From Lachnospiraceae bacterium UBA7086 (GTDB lineage: Bacteria; Bacillota; Clostridia; Lachnospirales; Lachnospiraceae): a stretch of DNA of 20,348 bases. Location: NCBI GenBank assembly GCA_002492525.1, contig DKZA01000056.1, positions 1-20,348 on the forward strand. Reading direction: 5' to 3'. The position numbers and the translations under genes are program-made. The notes beneath the pieces are model-generated. The model did no database searches. It was not told the origin of the DNA and saw only the letters and a program-made list of their open reading frames with translations. Positions 15,847 through 20,348 of this stretch are shown in pieces. The first letter of the stretch is position 1. Each line of letters starts with the position of its first letter.

Positions 15847-16722
15847 ATGACAGATTATTTAGTGAGAGCAACAGCGGCAGACGCACAGATAAGGGCATTT
15901 GCGGTTACATCCGGCAGTCTGGTGGAGTATGCCCGTTCAGCCCACAATACGAGTCCGGTGGTCACGGCGGCTTTAGGGCGCCTAATGACAGGGGCAGTGA
16001 TGATGGGAAGTATGTTAAAAGGAAAAGAGGATATGCTGACTTTGCAGATTCACGGCGCCGGTCCGGTTCATGGTCTGACGGTGACAGCGGATTCTTTGGG
16101 CAATGTGAAGGGTTATGCGGATCGTCCGCAGGCTATGATGCCGCCGAACCATCTGGGGAAACTGGATGTGGGCGGCGTGATCGGAGCCGGTGTGCTTACG
16201 GTCATGAAGGATATGGGGTTAAAGGAACCTTATGCTTCTACCATAGAACTGAAGACAGGGGAAATCGGGGATGATTTGACTTATTATTTTGCAGCTTCCG
16301 AGCAAGTGCCTTCCAGCGTGGCGCTGGGAGTACTGATGAATCAGAACAATACGGTGCGGCAGGCGGGCGGCTTTATCATTCAATTGATGCCCTTTACCGC
16401 AGAGGAGGTGATTGACAGACTTGAGGAGAAATTATCTGCTGTGCAGTCTGTGACGTCTATGCTGGAGGCCGGCAATACCCCGGAACAGATTCTGGAGATT
16501 GTACTGGGAGATATGGGATTGGAAATTACGGATACTATGCCGGTACAGTTTACTTGTAATTGCAGCAAAGAGCGGGTGGAAAAGGTACTGTTTAGCCTCG
16601 GAAAGAAAGAATTGCAGGAAATGATCGCGGAGGATAAGGAGGTAGAGCTGCATTGCCATTTTTGCAACAGACATTATACCTTTACCGTGGAGGAACTCAG
16701 AAAAATTGCGAAATATCAATAA
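15847..16722 (+). CDS. hslO: Redox-regulated chaperone Hsp33
   Basis: This 291-residue cytosolic holdase protects proteins from aggregation under oxidative stress. The N-terminal domain ('YLVRATAADAQIRAFAVTS', 'LQIHGAGPVHGLTVTADS', 'GYADRP') and the middle 'YYFAASEQVPSSVALGVLMN' are diagnostic. The C-terminal redox switch is intact: Cys237-X-Cys239 and Cys270-X2-Cys273, the four zinc ligands that form disulfides on oxidation. I start at ATG 15847, where the family N-terminus begins; a TTG at 15811 would add twelve unconserved residues. The AAAGGTG ribosome site is modest. It ends the exporter-GH20-methyltransferase-hslO run. All key residues are present. Confidence 0.96.
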   Translation: MTDYLVRATAADAQIRAFAVTSGSLVEYARSAHNTSPVVTAALGRLMTGAVMMGSMLKGKEDMLTLQIHGAGPVHGLTVTADSLGNVKGYADRPQAMMPPNHLGKLDVGGVIGAGVLTVMKDMGLKEPYASTIELKTGEIGDDLTYYFAASEQVPSSVALGVLMNQNNTVRQAGGFIIQLMPFTAEEVIDRLEEKLSAVQSVTSMLEAGNTPEQILEIVLGDMGLEITDTMPVQFTCNCSKERVEKVLFSLGKKELQEMIAEDKEVELHCHFCNRHYTFTVEELRKIAKYQ

Positions 16723-16730
16723 AATAAATC

Positions 16731-16754
16731 CAGTTTTAATGAACTGTATTTTGT
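16731..16754 (+). terminator. Weak candidate terminator after hslO
   Basis: CAGTT (16731-16735) and AACTG (16742-16746) form a 5-bp stem followed by TATTTTGT. It sits 8 nt after the hslO stop. The stem is short and AT-rich, so termination here is doubtful. Confidence 0.25.
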
Positions 16755-17389
16755 GTGAAACAGATAGCATAATATAAGATAACAAAGTCAGTGATATGGG
16801 AAGAATTTGTTAGATAAAAACAGATGTGATTTGAAAAAAGAACGGTAAAGGTATTGATAAACAGGGAATGATAGAAAAAAATAGAAATTAACATCCGGCT
16901 GTAATGGTCTAAAAAAGAACTTGTGATATGAATCAAGTTCCTCGCAAAGCCAAAAGAAGGTAAGGGGATTCCTTTTGCTGAAAAAACGATAAGAAGCTTT
17001 TACAGGCAGTTTTGTGGGCGGCGGCTTTAAGAAGCAGGGGCCAAAATAAGAAAATTAGTTTTGCGAAGAATACAGCAAGAAATTAAAAGAAGATTTAAGC
17101 CAAAAAATATATGAAATTACGTAATTTACTCATAAAAATGAAATGCTGTAAGTAAGAAACAAATATTGAATTATTGGGATTTTCATAAATAAATAACAAA
17201 TGATACCGATAAAATAACGGGCGATAGATAACAGAAAATATATTTTTGAGAACGACTGAAACAGATTTATATGACAGACAGATGCTTAAATAAGGATATA
17301 AAATCGGGAAAAATCTGGTAAAATAATTGTGAAAGAATTATTCCAAAGGGTCTGCTTATGGTTATACTATTTGTACAATCATTACAGTT

Positions 17390-17423
17390 TTGAATGTGTT
17401 TCGCAATTATCTAATATTATAAT
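17390..17423 (+). promoter_or_regulatory. Possible nadE promoter
   Basis: TTGAAT (17390-17395) is followed after 16 bp by TAATAT (17412-17417); a better TATAAT at 17418 lacks a well-placed -35. GAGAGGC precedes the ATG at 17450. Exact choice of boxes is uncertain. Confidence 0.35.
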
Positions 17424-17449
17424 GATGGAAAAGAGAGGCAGAGTAAGAT

Positions 17450-19363
17450 ATGAGACATGGATTTATAAAGGTGGCGGCGATGACACCTGGCATTAAGGTG
17501 GCCGATCCGGTTTATAATGCGAAAGAAGTCTGTAAGGGGATAGAGGAGGCGTCTACGAAAGGGGCCAGAATTCTTGTTTTTCCGGAATTGTGTCTGACAG
17601 GCTATACCTGCGGGGATCTTTTCTTACAGGAACTTTTGCTGTCACAGGCCAGGGAGGCACTTGCTGTAGTCGCAGAAGCCACGGAGGGCAGTGATGCGCT
17701 TGTTTTTGTGGGACTTCCGCTGGTAAAGGATTATAAGCTTTATAATGTGGCGGCTGTGCTGCAGAATGGAGAGATACTGGCGTTTATTCCCAAGCGTTTC
17801 ATTCCCTCTTATGCGGAGTTTTATGAGACGAGACATTTTGCACCGGGGAATACGGTACCGGAACCTTATTACTATGAAGATAAGGAAGTGCCTTTCGGAA
17901 CGGATATTCTGTTCCGGGTGAACGGGGTGCAGGGTTTGGTAGTAGGCTGTGAGATCTGTGAGGATATCTGGGTACCGGATTCACCGGGGACAGCCCATGC
18001 CCTTTCCGGTGCCACGGTGATGGTCAATCTTTCGGCGTCTAATGAGACCATCGGCAAAGATGCGTATCGAGAGATGTTGGTGAAATCCGCCAGCGCCAGA
18101 CAGATTACGGCTTATATCTACACCTCGGCGGGAGAGGGGGAATCCACGCAGGATCTGGTATTTGGCGGGCATAATATCATAGCGGAGAATGGCACCATAT
18201 TAGCGCAGGCAAAGCGGTTTGCACCGGAAAATCTCTATGCGGATATTGATGTGCACAGATTATGCCATGAGAGACGGAGGATGAGTACTTATCATCCGGA
18301 AATTATGCGTGATCACATGGTATTGTCTGTTTCCATGGAAGAGGAGGAAACCAGGCTGACAAGAAGTTTTGCGCCGCAGCCTTTTGTGCCCACGGAGCAA
18401 AAAGAACGCAATAAGCGCTGTGACGAAATCCTTTCCATTCAGTCATATGGTCTTAAGAAACGGTATGAACATACGGGCTGTCAGTCGGCAGTTATCGGTA
18501 TATCCGGCGGGCTGGATTCTACCCTGGCACTGTTGGTGACGGTGCGGGCTTTCGATATGCTGGGGATTTCCAGAGATAAGATAACATCTGTTACAATGCC
18601 CTGTTTCGGCACCACAGACAGAACTTATGACAACGCCTGTAAACTGGCAGGGATGCTGGGAACAACCTTGCGGGAGGTGGATATCAGAGAAGCGGTGACT
18701 GTGCATTACAGGGATATCGGCCAGGATATGGAACAGCATGATGTGACTTATGAGAATGGACAGGCCAGGGAACGGACCCAGGTGCTCATGGATATAGCAA
18801 ATCAGACAGGCGGTATGGTCATCGGCACCGGCGATATGTCAGAACTGGCGCTGGGGTGGGCTACTTATAACGGAGATCATATGTCCATGTATGGTGTCAA
18901 TGCGGGCGTTCCTAAGACACTGGTGCGGCATCTGGTGCGGTATTATGCAGATACCTGCGGCAGAGATGAACTTAAGAACCTTCTTCTGGACATACTTGAC
19001 ACACCTGTCAGTCCGGAACTTCTTCCGCCGGTAGACGGGGTGATTTCCCAGAAGACAGAAGATTTGGTGGGGCCGTATGAACTGCATGATTTCTTCTTAT
19101 ATTATATGCTGCGCTGTGGTTTTGAACCGGCGAAAGTGTACCGGGTGGCCTGTATGGCTTTTCAGAATATATATGACAAAGGTGTCATATTAAAATGGCT
19201 AAAGATTTTCTATCAGAGGTTTTTTGCCCAGCAGTTCAAGCGGTCTTGTCTGCCGGACGGCCCTAAGGTAGGAAGCGTTGCAGTTTCGCCAAGAGGCGAC
19301 CTGCGTATGCCGTCCGATGCCTGTGCCAGAATCTGGCTTGCACAGCTGGAAGAGCTAGTGTAG
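17450..19363 (+). CDS. nadE: Glutamine-dependent NAD+ synthetase
   Basis: This 637-residue two-domain enzyme makes NAD+ from nicotinate adenine dinucleotide, using ammonia released from glutamine. The N-terminal nitrilase-type glutaminase (about 1-280) has the full triad: Glu46 in 'FPELCLTGY', Lys115 in 'IPKRFIPSYAEFYE' and Cys170 in 'GCEICEDIW'. The C-terminal ATP-pyrophosphatase synthetase (about 320-637) has the P-loop 'GISGGLDSTLAL' (around 350) and ends with 'QQFKRSCLPDGPKVGSVAVSPRGDLRMPSDA'. Length fits the long bacterial form. It has a long A-rich leader region and no co-directional neighbour downstream. Two exact palindrome copies lie 177 bp apart near its 3' end (18997 and 19174). 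Assignment is secure. Confidence 0.96.
   Translation: MRHGFIKVAAMTPGIKVADPVYNAKEVCKGIEEASTKGARILVFPELCLTGYTCGDLFLQELLLSQAREALAVVAEATEGSDALVFVGLPLVKDYKLYNVAAVLQNGEILAFIPKRFIPSYAEFYETRHFAPGNTVPEPYYYEDKEVPFGTDILFRVNGVQGLVVGCEICEDIWVPDSPGTAHALSGATVMVNLSASNETIGKDAYREMLVKSASARQITAYIYTSAGEGESTQDLVFGGHNIIAENGTILAQAKRFAPENLYADIDVHRLCHERRRMSTYHPEIMRDHMVLSVSMEEEETRLTRSFAPQPFVPTEQKERNKRCDEILSIQSYGLKKRYEHTGCQSAVIGISGGLDSTLALLVTVRAFDMLGISRDKITSVTMPCFGTTDRTYDNACKLAGMLGTTLREVDIREAVTVHYRDIGQDMEQHDVTYENGQARERTQVLMDIANQTGGMVIGTGDMSELALGWATYNGDHMSMYGVNAGVPKTLVRHLVRYYADTCGRDELKNLLLDILDTPVSPELLPPVDGVISQKTEDLVGPYELHDFFLYYMLRCGFEPAKVYRVACMAFQNIYDKGVILKWLKIFYQRFFAQQFKRSCLPDGPKVGSVAVSPRGDLRMPSDACARIWLAQLEELV
18997..19010. 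repeat. TGACA-N4-TGTCA palindrome, copy 5
   Basis: TGACACACCTGTCA, exact, inside nadE (reading LDTPVS), in the common codon phase. The peptide is conserved-looking for NadE, so protein constraint contributes here. Confidence 0.65.
19171..19190. repeat. TGACA-N4-TGTCA palindrome, copy 6 (longest arms)
   Basis: ATATGACAAAGGTGTCATAT has 8-bp perfect arms around AAGG and is the best hairpin of the set. It lies in nadE reading YDKGVI, in the common codon phase. Confidence 0.75.
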
Positions 19364-19394
19364 GGAAGTATCGGTTCTGGGTGAGGGCTGGTAT

Positions 19395-20243
19395 TTACCG
19401 TCCGCCATGCTCATTGCGCCATTGTCTGGGGGAGATGCCGTAGACATTTTTAAAGGCTCTGGAAAAATGCAGTTGGTTCGGATAGCCGACTGCATTTCCG
19501 ATATCTGCAATGGAAAGGCCTGTAAGCTTCAGCAATTCGGCGGCTTTGGACATACGGTAAGAAATGAGAAATTCCTGCGGGGATTTGCCCATATTTTCAT
19601 GAAATATCTTGCCGAAATAGCTTCTGTTCAGGCCGCAGGAGGCAGCAATCGTTTCCACGGAAATATCGTTCTGGAAATTCTGTTCAATATAAGAGATGGC
19701 TTCCTTGATATAAAAGTCCCGCAGACTGTTGCCTTTGTTCAGCTGAGCGGAGGAGGAAGAACGCATAAAATTGTCAATAAACAGGAAAAGATGGCCGATT
19801 AAGTGAAACGGGGACGCATTTCCATGGTTGACGATATATAACATTTCATTTTTCATATTTTCTGCAATATCTTTGTAACGTGCCTTGTACACCGGCTGAT
19901 TACAGCTTAAGCCGGTAAGTTCCACGGCTTCCTTGGCACGCAGTCCATCAAATTCAAGCCATACATATTCCCAGGGAATCTCATGGTCGGCAATATAGGT
20001 GCATACCTGATGTGGGAAAATCATAAATCCCTGTCCGCTCTTGATCTGATAGGTAATGGATTCCCCCTGCGCGTTGTCGGCAATCAGAGTACCGGTTCCA
20101 GACAGACACAGGTGAAAGAGATAGTGGTTTCTGGCGGCAGGGCCAAAAGAATGGGAAGGATCGCAGTGCTCCCAGCCGAACTGGTACAGTCCCAGATCAA
20201 TAAAGTTTTCACTGGGAAAAACGGAAAAAATCACATCGCTCAT
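19395..20243 (-). CDS. AraC-family transcriptional regulator
   Basis: This 282-residue DNA-binding protein has an N-terminal cupin-like sensing domain (about 20-130; 'HYLFHLCLSGTGTLIADN', 'GQGFMIFPHQVCTYIAD') and a C-terminal double helix-turn-helix (about 180-278). The latter contains 'ISVETIAASCGLNRSYFGKIFHENMGKSPQEFL' and the signature 'LSIADIGNAVGYPNQLHFSRAFKNVYGISPRQWR'. Members with this layout usually sense sugars and activate nearby carbohydrate genes. No transporter or sugar enzyme adjoins it inside the window, so its targets probably lie beyond the right edge or elsewhere. The ATG at 20243 has AGAGGA upstream. It converges on nadE with a 31-bp gap and no clear terminator between them. 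Confidence 0.92.
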   Translation of the reverse strand: MSDVIFSVFPSENFIDLGLYQFGWEHCDPSHSFGPAARNHYLFHLCLSGTGTLIADNAQGESITYQIKSGQGFMIFPHQVCTYIADHEIPWEYVWLEFDGLRAKEAVELTGLSCNQPVYKARYKDIAENMKNEMLYIVNHGNASPFHLIGHLFLFIDNFMRSSSSAQLNKGNSLRDFYIKEAISYIEQNFQNDISVETIAASCGLNRSYFGKIFHENMGKSPQEFLISYRMSKAAELLKLTGLSIADIGNAVGYPNQLHFSRAFKNVYGISPRQWRNEHGGR

Positions 20244-20259
20244 ACTTGTTCCTCTTTTT

Positions 20260-20281
20260 ATGATAATAATATGATAATAAT
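20260..20281. repeat. Tandem 11-bp repeat upstream of the AraC gene
   Basis: ATGATAATAAT occurs twice back-to-back (20260-20270 and 20271-20281), 16 bases before the AraC-type start codon. It covers the expected -10 region on the minus strand, so it is either promoter AT-richness or an operator-like pair one helical turn apart. Confidence 0.5.
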
Positions 20282-20301
20282 AAGAAAGGCATTTGTTTAT
20301 C

Positions 20302-20348
20302 CGAGGCCGCGAAGCGGTACTCGTAAAGTTATTTGCGAAGCAAATTAC
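20302..20348. repeat. Double GAA-loop hairpin repeat, right window end
   Basis: CCGC-GAA-GCGG (20307-20317) sits inside an outer CGAG/CTCG stem. It is followed by ATTTGC-GAA-GCAAAT (20331-20345), whose arms continue with GT/AC to the window edge. The last 15 bases match the window's first bases save one T. Confidence 0.6.

Larger units (their letters stand above)
16723..17449. other. 727-base A-rich region with no convincing gene
   Basis: No open frame with a start signal and protein-like sequence is seen on either strand. Structures present are a 7-bp stem GAACTTG/CAAGTTC (16917-16940, 10-nt loop, no T-run), a perfect 14-bp palindrome AAATTACGTAATTT (17114-17127) and a GC-richer island around 17013-17042. 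The final 60 bases should hold the nadE promoter. It could hide a small RNA, but nothing shows that directly. Confidence 0.6.

Noticed and set aside
17026..17121. Lys/Glu-rich stretch reading like FCEEYSKKLKEDLSQKIYEIT, possible gene remnant
   Set aside because: It has in-frame stops, no start signal, and the A-rich composition gives such residues by chance.
17114..17127. Perfect palindrome AAATTACGTAATTT as a regulator site
   Set aside because: It is a single copy in AT-rich sequence, more than 300 nt from nadE. It is noted in the spacer entry but is too weak for a site call.
1..20348. CRISPR arrays, tRNA/rRNA genes, IS elements, toxin-antitoxin or retron systems
   Set aside because: I saw no regularly spaced direct repeats, structural RNA signatures, transposases or reverse transcriptases.

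Overview
The window looks like chromosomal DNA from a gut-type Firmicute, most likely in or near the Lachnospiraceae (Clostridia). This rests on AGGAGG-type ribosome binding sites, moderate-GC coding regions separated by very A-rich spacers, Gram-positive lipoproteins, and protein relatives such as the DUF3160 lipoprotein, the COG2426 small exporter and the TPR glycosyltransferase. I see no phage, IS element, CRISPR array, tRNA or rRNA. Family names come from recognising motifs by eye; no search was run.

Layout. (1) 73-3799: a secreted DUF3160 lipoprotein overlapping a membrane-anchored CapA-type protein. (2) 3875-4435: a beta-carbonic anhydrase with its own promoter and a strong terminator. 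(3) 4595-4870: a small four-cysteine membrane protein with its own promoter, followed by a 418-base A-rich spacer holding a perfect 15-bp inverted repeat. (4) 5289-6347 (minus): a beta-propeller-like lipoprotein, divergent from an acyltransferase-3 membrane protein (6474-7631). The acyltransferase runs convergently into, and overlaps, a minus-strand membrane protein (7597-8715). (5) 8885-11429: a small membrane protein, a GT2-TPR glycosyltransferase and hisC on the plus strand. (6) 11531-16722: a tight four-gene run of COG2426 exporter, GH20 hexosaminidase-like enzyme, SAM methyltransferase and hslO (Hsp33). (7) 16723-17449: a 727-base A-rich region with no convincing gene. (8) 17450-19363: glutamine-dependent NAD+ synthetase (nadE). 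(9) 19395-20243 (minus): an AraC-type regulator convergent with nadE.

The genes are mostly housekeeping or envelope functions and do not form one obvious pathway. The envelope genes (lipoproteins, CapA protein, acyltransferase, GH20 enzyme) suggest cell-surface work and use of host or microbial glycans.

The strongest unexplained signal is not a gene. The 14-bp palindrome TGACA-N4-TGTCA occurs six times exactly, all inside coding sequence, between 6475 and 19187; about 0.02 copies would be expected by chance. Three further copies differ by one base. Two of those sit in tandem inside a probable extra linker of the methyltransferase. This looks like a dispersed DNA- or RNA-level signal carried within genes. 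A second repeat type, mini-hairpins built on GCGAAGC, lies at both ends of the window.
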